From the NCBI GenBank assembly GCA_900095095.1, contig FMBT01000300.1, positions 186,001 to 250,000 on the forward strand: a stretch of 64,000 nt of DNA. Reading direction: 5' to 3'. Shown piece after piece: positions 55,236 through 64,000 of the stretch. The position numbers were made by a program, and so were the translations under genes. The stretch's first letter is position 1. Every line of letters begins with the position of its first letter. Under the pieces are notes generated by a model. That model made no database searches, was not told the origin of the DNA, and was given only the letters and a program-made list of their open reading frames with translations. Origin of the DNA: Fragilariopsis cylindrus CCMP1102. Lineage: Eukaryota > Bacillariophyta > Bacillariophyceae > Bacillariales > Bacillariaceae.

Positions 55236-56477
55236 ATGAGTACTCTTCGATTTGAAGACGGTGCTGTACAGTTCCGACAACGGATAGTGGTTAGTTTATT
55301 GTCACACCGATCACTCCTATTGCGGAATATTCGATCAGATGATTTGCAAAATCCTGGTCTGAAAGAACATGAGGCTAGTTTCCTACGTCTTATCGATCAA
55401 ATGACGAATGGTAGTAAAATGGAAATCAATAGTACAGGGACACAACTTCGATTCAAACCGGGTGTATTGTTGGGAGGGGACATAAATCATGAATGTCCAA
55501 ATTCTCGATCGATTGGATGGTTCGTAGAAGGAATACTACCGTTAGCACCCTTCGGAAAGGAAAATCTTGAAATTACATTTACAGGTATAACAGATGGACT
55601 ATGTGATGTCGATCCGTCTGCTGATTATTTAAATCGATCGACTGCACAAATATTTAAACAATTCGGTATCGGTGTTGACGAAGATGAAGATGAACAACCT
55701 CAAATACAGGTCTTACAACGTGCAGCAGCTGCTGCTCCCGATGTTGTTGCTGCGAACGCGAACCAAAATAATCCTAATTATATCGGTAAGGTTATATTGA
55801 CATGTCCAATCATTAAACAATCATTACGGTCAATCGATTGGGTAGATCCAGGACGTATTAAACGTATCCGTGGGAATGCTGTTTCATGTAAGATTGTTTC
55901 CTCTAGTATGGCTGCTCGAGTAGCATACGCTGCGAAAGGTGTCTTCCATCGAGTACTACCCGATGTGTGGATCCATACCGATGTTCATACACAAAAACGA
56001 CACAGATGCGGACCTAATCCAGGAGTGATGATGGTTGTGTCAAGTGAATCTGACACTGGTGTAACGTTGACGGCAGAATGTTGTATGAACCAACACAATC
56101 ATAAGCAACAACAACAGCGAGATCAGCAGCAGCAATCATCTGATGATAGTAATAATAGTACAAATACTAGAGGAGGATTAGAGCTTCCAGAAGATATGGG
56201 GAAACGTGGTGCGTACATGCTATTAGAAGAAATTAGAAGAGGAGGATGCATCGATACGCATTGTCAATCTTTGGCATTTCTATGGATGGCGTTAACTCCA
56301 GAAGATGTATCAAGGATCAGAGTGGGAACTTTATCACAATACTCGATTGAAACACTGCGGTTAATCAAGCAAGCATTTGATGTAGAATTCAAAGTTACTC
56401 CCGATATGGACACAAAAACAGTATTATTGAGTTGTCTAGGGACAGGATATAGAAACATGGCGAAGGCAAGCACATAA
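55236..56477 (+). CDS. RCL1: RNA 3'-terminal phosphate cyclase-like protein
   Basis: 413 residues, single exon. It has the family's start (RFEDGAVQFRQRIVVSLLSH), RFKPGVLLGGD, the GWFVEGILPLAPFGK region, GRIKRIRGNAVSCKI, and the ending VLLSCLGTGYRNMAKAS. This ending is of the RCL1 type and lacks the catalytic His-containing motif of active RtcA cyclases. RCL1 works with BMS1 in the nucleolus in 18S rRNA maturation. A Gln/Ser/Asn-rich insert (about residues 289-312) interrupts an otherwise standard protein. Confidence 0.92.
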   Translation: MSTLRFEDGAVQFRQRIVVSLLSHRSLLLRNIRSDDLQNPGLKEHEASFLRLIDQMTNGSKMEINSTGTQLRFKPGVLLGGDINHECPNSRSIGWFVEGILPLAPFGKENLEITFTGITDGLCDVDPSADYLNRSTAQIFKQFGIGVDEDEDEQPQIQVLQRAAAAAPDVVAANANQNNPNYIGKVILTCPIIKQSLRSIDWVDPGRIKRIRGNAVSCKIVSSSMAARVAYAAKGVFHRVLPDVWIHTDVHTQKRHRCGPNPGVMMVVSSESDTGVTLTAECCMNQHNHKQQQQRDQQQQSSDDSNNSTNTRGGLELPEDMGKRGAYMLLEEIRRGGCIDTHCQSLAFLWMALTPEDVSRIRVGTLSQYSIETLRLIKQAFDVEFKVTPDMDTKTVLLSCLGTGYRNMAKAST

Positions 56478-57399
56478 ATTATTAGTAATACAGTAATGAT
56501 TATTATCATAACACATTTGTTGAAGTAAAAATCATTTGATAAATATTATGTTTTTTCAAGTCCATCTATTCTAATAGTAGATTGATTCGAATCATCGTCA
56601 TGACAAAAGTAAATTACTACAGGACTTCATTTTTCTCCTAATCTGAATTTACATGGTTCTTAATATAAGTATCCCTTTTGCTTCGTCTCTCATGAACATT
56701 AGCTAGCTGTAATACCTGCATATTGAGAAGCTAACATTACATACTCTCTACTTCTTTTATTACACCTCTTCACATCATCCACCCCGTGGGGAACTAATGT
56801 ATTATTGACACCATCATCAATTCCTGCTGTACTATCTCACCAAGAGTATCCTTCTTATACTTTACTCAGCTCAAGAATTGAAGAAGCAATGGACATGACA
56901 ATTGATGATGAAAAGACGATGATAATATCTTCTGCTAGTACAAAAATAAAGCAACATACTAATGTTTCAGTCATTCACTAGTTACTCGTGTCTTACTCCT
57001 ACAACAAATTCAAAATGCCGATTGACGATAGAGCCCACGATTTTTCTTTTCGCTAGTCGATTTTTCGATTTTCACTAAAAATAATCTAAATCATAATTCT
57101 TTTAATTGTCAACCACTAATTATCTTATTACTAGCTTATTTCAATAACTTCAAGAAACTGTCAGTCCAAAAGTGGGATCAGGTCGAGTGATAGTTTCCAC
57201 ACAGAGCTCACTTATTCTTTAAATTCAACAATCTGCATGCGGTATGCATCAGCAAATACACTGTCACAATTCATATGCCGTAGTCTTCACCTAGAGATGT
57301 AGAACTCGTGGTAACAAATAGACAAATCGAATCGAATCGAATCGATATAACAATCAAAACAAATATAATAAAACAAAGCCGAGTACGAGCATCAGTATC
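56478..57399. other. Gene-free spacer
   Basis: About 920 bases between two genes on the plus strand. Just before the decarboxylase start there is an AATCG pentanucleotide repeat (about 57328-57345). No gene. Confidence 0.5.
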
Positions 57400-59687
57400 A
57401 TGAGTGACAACAGGAAAAAGGTATACGATAGTTGCAATATTCAACAACCTCCAGCATTTTTATGCGGGGTATTATGTGGAATAATATTGACATTTATCGG
57501 TCTAGAAGCAGTCAGAAGATGGCGGTCAAGGTCAACGAAGAGCTCGCCATGCATTGCATTAATTAAGGCGCATGAAGTTGGAGATAATGCATGTAATATA
57601 AATGCAGGAGATCAGATTCTTCAGGAAGCAGTGAAACTATTTCTAATGCAGACCAGACCAGTAAAGAATAAATCATCTACCAAGGTGGTAGAATACTTAT
57701 CGCCAGAAGAAATGCTTGAACAACTCTTTGCATTTGATAAAACGATATCATTGAATTTGGATCCAAATCCAACAAGAGATCGCAAAAATGAAGTTGATCA
57801 AAACGACAGATATAACCAACAGCTTCAAAAAGTCGATCAAATCACACATTGCTTTCGGCTTATACAGAAATATTCGGTGAATACCAATCACCCATACTTC
57901 TTCAATCAACTTTTTGGAGCTGTTGATCCTGTTGCACTGGCGGGAGAAATTATTGCACTGAGCGTCAACACAAGTGCTTACACATATGAAACTGCTCCTG
58001 TATTTACTATGATCGAAAGAAATGTTATGGAAAATCTAGGACGGCTTGTATTTGGTGAATTTGACAAGCCTATACAAAATGATTGCGACGACGACGACAA
58101 TGATGATGATAAAATTGATACAAAAAGGTCATATGAACGAAACAATCACGATGTTTATGATCAAGATGCTTATGATGATGAATGCCAGAGTAGATATACT
58201 GGCTGTAATGGTCTCATGCTACCAGGAGGTTCAATATCTAATCTTACAGCTTTGCACGTCGCTCGACATTATGCAAAATATGGTATACAAGAAAAACCAC
58301 CCCAAAGCCAAATACCATCTAATATACACGATGAGAACTCATTCAACGATGATGCATTTAACTACCCAAATGAAGAAAAGAAAGTAGACTCGCACCCGAT
58401 GGGAAATGAAATAGCTTCTGATTCGATTTTAGCATCATCGTCATCGTATTCGCCGACAAATCCTCAGCAGGAATTTGTAGCATTTGTATCGTCAGAGGCT
58501 CACTACTCATTTTCGAAGGCAATAGCGGTGACTGGTATTGGAATAGAAAATCTTGTTGTTGTACCCACCCTACCAAATGGTTCAATGGATGTAAACCAGT
58601 TAGAAATACTGATGAAAACAATGTACCATTTATATGGACTGTCTAGGATCCCTTTTTTCGTAGGAGTCACATCTGGAAGTACAGTTCGTGGATCTTTTGA
58701 TGATATTGAAGCAATTGTGAGGGTTTGTAGAAAACACGAGAGGAGATTAAATTCAAGAACGATAAAAAATGATATAAATAGAAGTAACGATAGAGATGAA
58801 TTTGATCATCGATCCAACGCAAAAAAGCATAGAATCTGGATTCATGTTGATGGTGCTTGGGGTGGTTCTGCAATCTTCTCCTCACGACCTGATATCCGAG
58901 GACTAATGAGAGGCGTTCAGCGCGCAGACAGTTTTACATTCAATCCACATAAAATGTTTGGTGCCCCACAGCAAACAACAGCATTTGTTAGTCGACACAA
59001 GGTAAGTTTGGACTGAATGAAAATGATAAAGACCAAAGATTCGCGTCATCGCTGGTATTTTAGTATGCATGTATAATTAACATTATTTCCGTTCTCTCCC
59101 TCTTTCTCTCTCTTGTATACGATATATAGGATATATTGAAAGCAGCAAATTCCAGTGGGGCGAAATACCTTTTTGACTGCCGAAAGTCTGGAGCAGAATA
59201 CGATTTAGGAGATACAAGTTTTACCTGTGGTCGACGCACTGATAGTATCAAACTGTGGGCTCTGTTGAAATTCCATGGTCCTGACGGCCTCGGAAAGCAA
59301 TTGGAAGAAAAAGTGGATGTTCTAGGTTACTTAGTGGATAAAATAAGGGAGAATAAGCATTTTATGCTAGCTTGTGATCCATGGCCATTCAATGTTAATT
59401 TCTTTTTCGTTCCAGAGCGAATACGGATGGCGATGATAAAGTGTGGTGTTGATATAAATAGTTCGACACCTCACATTCCTCCTGAATTATCAAAGGAATT
59501 GGGAGATATTTCCGTCCAGTTGAAGCTGATGTTGCATCATAGCGGCGAGATGTTGATACCGTACCAACCAATTAGTAATCAGGAGGCTGATTGTTTTCGC
59601 ATTGTGTTGGCTGGATACAAACCGTTCTCGAAAGAAGATGTGCATAGGATAATTGATCTCATTGAAAAGTATGGAAATACTCTATAG
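57400..59687 (+). CDS. Group II PLP-dependent decarboxylase (glutamate/cysteine-sulfinate type), membrane-anchored
   Basis: Exons 57400-59001 and 59130-59687 (phase 0); 719 residues. After a polar N-terminus, AFLCGVLCGIILTFIGLEAV forms a likely membrane anchor. The catalytic part follows the GAD/CSAD/AADC pattern: NHPYFFNQLFGAVDPVALAG, NTSAYTYETAPVF, NGLMLPGGSISNLTAL, WIHVDGAWGGS and FTFNPHKMFGAPQQ, where Lys518 should bind PLP. Two acidic or polar inserts (about residues 225-270 and 300-350) interrupt the fold between conserved blocks. The enzyme should decarboxylate an amino acid, likely glutamate, aspartate or cysteine sulfinate; sequence alone does not decide. Animal GAD is membrane-attached by other means, so the N-terminal segment is unusual. 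Confidence 0.88.
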
Positions 59688-60162
59688 TAGAAAGTAGTCA
59701 GTTTTGTAGTTATTCAAACCACAGTATTTCTCTTTTTAAACCTATAGTAACCAGGATTTATCCGCGGCAGCGGGCAAACTAAAGACTGCTTCTAATTTGC
59801 TACACTGTAGCTTAGCTCAGCTATGGCTTTTCTTGAGCAAGGATTGACGGTGTAGCAGATAGCTGAGGATGTAGTTGGCTGTGGCGAGTCGAATCATGTT
59901 CGAGAGAATGGCCGTTGCCAAGACTAATTTACTCGAAAGGACGATCGAAGGCAGAAATAAAATATTGATGAGGGGGGTTCAGAGAAACGTGCTTTTCCGC
60001 TCAATTTTCAATTTTGAAGAAAATTCAAATAATTGAAGCAAATTTAAAAATGTTCTAATTTCAAATTGAGAAAAACATAAACAATAAAAATAATAAGACC
60101 ACAACAAATTGATCTGTAAAAATTATCGAAATCAAGTGACGAAAGAAAAAATAAAAGACAAG
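59688..60162. other. Gene-free spacer
   Basis: Spacer with the UCHL3 promoter. A stretch at 59760-59960 is GC-richer than its surroundings and contains AGCTTAGCTCAGCTATGGC-type internal repeats. I see no tRNA or coding frame in it. Confidence 0.45.
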
Positions 60163-60993
60163 ATGAAGAGATGGTTTCCTTTAGAATCTGTAAGTATCTG
60201 GGATGTATAACTTTACCGCCGTTAAAGCCATTCAGCTATCGTTTCTAATCGTCATTTTTTTTTCTTAATACTAAAATTTTATATTTGTTGTTGTTGTTTG
60301 GCTCTTGTGTTGCACAACTCGAAGTAGAATCCAGCACTGATCAACTCGTACATCCAAAAACTCGGTTTTGATACATCAATTTACGAATTCGTTGATGTGT
60401 TTTCTACAGAAGATTGGGCACTTGAAATGATTCCTCAACCCGTCGCCGCCGTTTTGATGTTATATCCGTTGACCGAGAAACAAACTAGTAACACCCAAGA
60501 TGATATTGTTGCTACGTCGGAAATGGAAGATAAAGTATGGTTTACAAAGCAACGTATAGGTAATGCATGCGGAACCATTGGACTACTACACTCCCTTCTC
60601 AATGCACCAGAACCACTTCGTGTGTTTAAGAAGGATTCGTGGTTAGAAAACTATGCAAACGATTGTCCTATTCCATTATCTCCTGCTGCTAAAGCTGAAA
60701 GGTTAGAACAAGATCCTAACATTGAAAAGATGCATGATGAGGCAACATCAAGTGAAGCGAACGCAACAGATCGAGGTAGCTCCGAAGAGGAAGTATTAAC
60801 TCATTTCATTGCATTGGTCTGTGTTGATAACAGATTATACGAATTAGATGGACGGAAAGCAGGACCGATCGATCACGGTCCGACCACACAAGCCACACTC
60901 TTAAATGATGCTTGTAATGTTGTAAAGAAATTCATGGCAAAGGATCCGACAGAAATGCGATTTACGATGACCGCATTAGCTCCATCATCCTAA
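60163..60993 (+). CDS. UCHL3: Ubiquitin carboxyl-terminal hydrolase, UCHL3 type
   Basis: Exon 1 is very short (60163-60189, MKRWFPLES), then a 138-base GT-AG intron, then 60328-60993; 230 residues, the normal length. The catalytic set is complete: Gln84 and Cys90 in KQRIGNACGT, His168 in LTHFIALV and Asp183 in LYELDGRK. Between Cys and His lies the crossover loop (about residues 140-163), which limits the size of the substrate. It removes small adducts from the ubiquitin or NEDD8 C-terminus in the cytosol. Confidence 0.94.
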
Positions 60994-61942
60994 AAATGAT
61001 TTCAATAAATCAACAAATCATATTTATATTATAATAATAGCATCATGGTTATGTTTTCAGATTATGATATACGCACATGCGGTGATGATTTTATAACTGG
61101 GAGTATGAAGATGACTTACGGTGTTAATATATTCTATAAAGATCAAAGTAGGGGGGACAAAAGAACTGTAAATACCCGTAGATGAGTGCAATCATCGTAT
61201 TATATTTCGAAAAAGAATATATCCAAATTAGAATACAGTCCAGATGAATACAGTAAGATGTGAGTATGCGTCTCCTGCTAATAGGAAAGAAATTTAAGTG
61301 CACTGTACCTTGATTCGTTCATTCGATTAGATAAACAACTTTAATGAATTTAGATTTCTAGTTAGAATAGTGATTGTATTGTTTGCATTTGATAAAAGCA
61401 CATGCTGTGATCGATCAAATCTATAAAGAGATAAAAAGTTGGAGGATGATAGTGAGTGATATCAACAAAATATCAATTGGTTCAAATATTGGATGGGCTG
61501 CAGAATACGTTCGAACATGCAGCCACAATATTCTAACAAAAAAGCTCATCGATTTGCCAGGATTGATTCTGCTTTTCCAATTAACAATACAATTAATAAT
61601 TCATTGTTGCTGTCTTGTTGCTGATATTGTTGAGATGTTGGTGTTGTCATATGATAAGAGGTTCAACACTTATCATTCCCCAACTCAACTTGAATTGAAT
61701 AGAAGCAGCAATAAGTAGTATCTTTTCTGCCAGATGGACACTTTTGTTCATCTTATTAATCTTATCCTATCCTCTCTCACATTAATTAATGTTGTATTTA
61801 ATTTAATTAAGTTCATGATCATAAATTGATTGGTATTGCTGTTATCAGAGGTTCCATCAGCAAAGTGTATGGAGTTAGATTGAAATGTGCACCCCAAAAA
61901 TGTCTTAACCCCCCAAAGGGACATATATTTCCAAGGATAATA

Positions 61943-61947
<5 letters not shown>

Positions 61948-61978
<31 letters not shown>
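61948..61978. repeat. (TA)n microsatellite
   Basis: A dinucleotide TA run of about 31 bases, followed 35 bases later by a TAG run. Confidence 0.9.
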
Positions 61979-61980
<2 letters not shown>

Positions 61981-62013
61981 TCTTATTCTGACCTCATCCC
62001 TGTGTTTCACCCT

Positions 62014-62042
62014 GTAGTAGTAGTAGTAGTAGTAGTAGTAGC
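62014..62042. repeat. (TAG)n microsatellite
   Basis: About nine TAG units in a row. Confidence 0.9.
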
Positions 62043-62681
62043 GTTAGTACATTGCCATCTATCAGAGACAAGCATCTAGGTGTGAAATTTCTATAGGGGG
62101 TTGTCCCTCATCATTCGAACTTTCCAGATGATCTCTCTCTCTTATGGCATGGATCATGATGTAATTTCACAACATTAACAGCTGCCCTGCAATATTGTCA
62201 AGACCATGAGGCTTATGAGAGTATATGTGTTTCATGCAAATCCATTTATATTAACTGTTGATATTAGTAGTACAACAAACTATTATGTAACTAAATAATA
62301 CCACCTATCTGTTATTCACCAAACCAATGATACGAAGAAAGAAGATCAATAGTGGCTAATTTGTGCAAGCCCTTCAACAAATATTGATACATACCACAAC
62401 AATGCAATCTATGAAGATAAATGAGGTAATACCCACCAACCGTCTGACAAATAATGTAATGAGTATGTAGGTAGCCCTTGGAACAGGAAGAATTAGCACA
62501 ACCAATAATTTGTCTGCACAGCTTGTTGGTTGCTGTGCTAGCATTCATTTTATACCATCAGTGGCATATCAGCAGTACAGTGGTAGTAGTGTACTGAAAT
62601 AGCTGTACCATTTGTAACGAAGATTTGATTAGTAGACTTTTATAGTACTATTTTTCTTCACCACAACCAACAACACACTAT

Positions 62682-62685
62682 CCAT

Positions 62686-62719
<34 letters not shown>

Positions 62720-62738
62720 GTCCGTCCATCCGTCTATC
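62682..62738. repeat. (ATCC)n tetranucleotide array
   Basis: About fourteen units, the first eight pure ATCC and the rest alternating with GTCC. Confidence 0.9.
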
Positions 62739-63075
62739 CATTTGTTCATGAGCCATGCAGCAGATGTCATCTCATGTTCATATATGTTTATATAGAGCAT
62801 TCCCTTTCTTCAACACAAACAACAAACATCCATCCATCCATTGGCCAGCTATTGTAATAGCAGTAGCAGATGTCTATTAGTTAAATATATATTAGTTGTT
62901 GTAGGGACTAGATAATTCAAATCCAACCAAACAGTTGTATTGTTAGATAGAGAAGATTACAATGTGAGGGGTGGTTACTATAACTTACTGTAGTACGTGA
63001 ATTGTGAGAGAGACGAGGAGGAATAGAATAATGATGAGCTAAAATGCAGTTGAAAATAAGAAATAAATATACTGT

Positions 63076-63078
<3 letters not shown>

Positions 63079-63106
<28 letters not shown>

Positions 63107-63120
63107 AGTAGAGAGAGAGA
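63079..63120. repeat. (GA)n microsatellite
   Basis: GA dinucleotides with a short GTAGAGAGTA interruption in the middle. Confidence 0.9.
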
Positions 63121-63614
63121 GCAACTAAATTGGCCACCCAGTAAAAACTAACAACAGACAGAGAAGATTATGTCAAATGAACAGATGATAGAAGATAGAT
63201 ATAATATTATATATACTACCATCTTGGTGCTCTACCTTTATCTTTGGATGGTAGGAGTAGGAACATGATAATTTATTTCATCTATTTGTGCCACCACAGT
63301 AGAGTATTATTACTATATATAATATAGAAGATATGGTACTACTACTAGTAGTAGTGAAGAGAGTACAGGGAATGGAAGTGGATGGTGGTAGGAGTAGTAG
63401 TTAGTAGGAGCATCATGATGATTTATTTGTGCCACCATGGCTGAATACTTGTAGAAGATATATATCATAGTAGTAGTAGTAGAAGAGAGGGAATGGAAGG
63501 AAGGAAAGGAAATAAATAATAGTCTAACCCACTAAACTACTAGTGCTGCAGTAGTTACTTAGTCAGCAAGGCATTCCAAAATAAAAATAAAAATTCAAAT
63601 AAATATAAAAAGAC

Positions 63615-63620
63615 AAAAAA
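63615..63620 (-). terminator. Pol III T6 terminator of the 5S gene
   Basis: Six T on the minus strand directly after the last paired base of the 5S rRNA. Confidence 0.7.
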
Positions 63621-63738
63621 GAGAACAACACCTGGGATTCCAACGTGGTCCCCCACCGTAGAACTAACCAGGCCCGAACATGCTTAACTTCGCTGAGCAG
63701 ACGGGAAGCGGTGCTGTCATGTTGGTATGGTCGTTCTC
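63621..63738 (-). rRNA. 5S rRNA: 5S ribosomal RNA
   Basis: Read on the minus strand, the 118 bases start GAGAACGACCATACCAAC and end AGGTGTTGTTCTC; the ends pair over nine bases to form helix I. In between lie the typical 5S parts: CGTCTGCTCAGCGAAGTTAAGC, shortened here to its core AAGTTAAGCATG (box A), then TTCGGGCCTGGTTAGT (box C/IE region) and GGGGGACCACGTTGGAATCC. Six T directly follow the 3' end (63615-63620), as expected for a Pol III terminator. A single complete copy is in the window; more copies could lie outside. Confidence 0.95.
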
Positions 63739-63893
63739 TCTTGCTACACAAAATATAGAGTCTATAACCTACAGACGTGTTTTTTAAATTTTACTACGGA
63801 AATGCCCACGAGTCAAGCTGACGTTACCCTTCTCCCCTCTTGACTCGACTCACTCATGATGTGCCGATGTAAATTTTCGTGAACTCTACTTAC

Positions 63894-63960
63894 CGTATGT
63901 GAGAACATAGATGGCGAATGCTTCCTTGACAATTTCACCTATCCAATCTTCGGTGAGAGC
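63894..63960 (-). CDS. Possible coding exon at the window edge
   Basis: On the minus strand a short stretch reads like protein (EIVKEAFAIYVLTY) and ends at a perfect donor, ACG|GTAAGT (exon end 63894). The upstream limit is unclear: a frame-compatible acceptor may be GGATAG at about 63945-63950, or the exon may extend to about 63960. Too short to identify. Confidence 0.25.
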
Positions 63961-64000
63961 ATACGTACATTAAAGAAGATCATACATCAACTTTTATACT

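Larger units (their letters stand above)
60994..63614. other. 2.6-kb gene-free, microsatellite-rich stretch
   Basis: I find no gene. It is made up of AT-rich sequence and simple repeats: TA (61948-61978), TAG (62014-62042), ATCC/GTCC (62682-62738) and again TCCA (62829-62840), GA (63079-63120), and scattered TAG/AGT motifs (63335-63490). Frames in it, such as 61374-61718, look like chance. Confidence 0.6.

Noticed and set aside
59760-59960. Possible tRNA or small RNA in a GC-richer patch
   Set aside because: I could not find matching A and B boxes or a cloverleaf, and no snRNA signature.
61374-61718. A 114-residue plus-strand frame
   Set aside because: It lies in microsatellite-rich DNA and shows no domain or codon pattern like its neighbours.
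1-64000. tRNA genes, CRISPR arrays, LTR elements and virus-like genes
   Set aside because: I looked for B-box-like GGTTCGA sequences, regular spaced repeats, long terminal repeats and reverse-transcriptase or capsid-like frames and found none that hold up.

Overview
This is nuclear DNA from an AT-rich eukaryotic alga, most likely a diatom. The genes are close together on both strands and have few, short GT-AG introns (about 95-400 bases). Several predicted proteins start with a signal peptide whose cleavage site is followed by F or W (SSAF, VGAF, NGW), like the diatom plastid presequence. The mitochondrial aconitase is of the bacterial AcnB type. A DUF6824-like protein, a relic of a diatom-style FAS1 domain and three ankyrin plus coiled-coil proteins of one family also fit a diatom. 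I cannot name the species.

Layout. 0-5 kb: the end of an unknown gene, a secretory apyrase (-) and ribosomal stalk protein P2 (+, one intron). 5-16 kb: an ankyrin/coiled-coil gene, a bifunctional fucokinase/GDP-fucose pyrophosphorylase (FKP), a plastid-type arsenite methyltransferase (-, five exons), a FAS1 relic and a DUF6824-like gene (-); all of these carry single-base breaks in frame. 16-27 kb: a 154-bp MITE, a CDPK-like kinase, a nucleotide-sugar transporter, the 24-kDa subunit of complex I, glucose-6-phosphate dehydrogenase and a TPR protein. 28-42 kb: a five-exon protein with six FPRI-type motifs and membrane segments, a small hypothetical protein, AcnB aconitase, an NSE2-like SUMO ligase and a fibrillin-like protein. 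43-52 kb: two convergent ankyrin genes, a MYND plus Asp/Asn hydroxylase fusion, a plastid-type flavin reductase and a TLDc protein. 52-61 kb: a PPR protein, RCL1, a membrane-anchored group II PLP decarboxylase and UCHL3. 61-64 kb: a microsatellite-rich stretch with no gene, a complete 5S rRNA gene (-) and perhaps one exon at the edge.

The genes are mostly housekeeping and do not form one operon-like system. A loose theme is glycosylation and nucleotide-sugar handling (apyrase, FKP, SLC35A-type transporter); another is energy and redox metabolism (complex I, G6PDH, aconitase, flavin reductase). The least explained items are the FPRI-motif membrane protein, the oscillating frame of FKP, the ankyrin family, the divergent P2 tail and the MITE. 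About a dozen single-base breaks in otherwise well-conserved genes, many at A or C runs, point to consensus errors as the first explanation.
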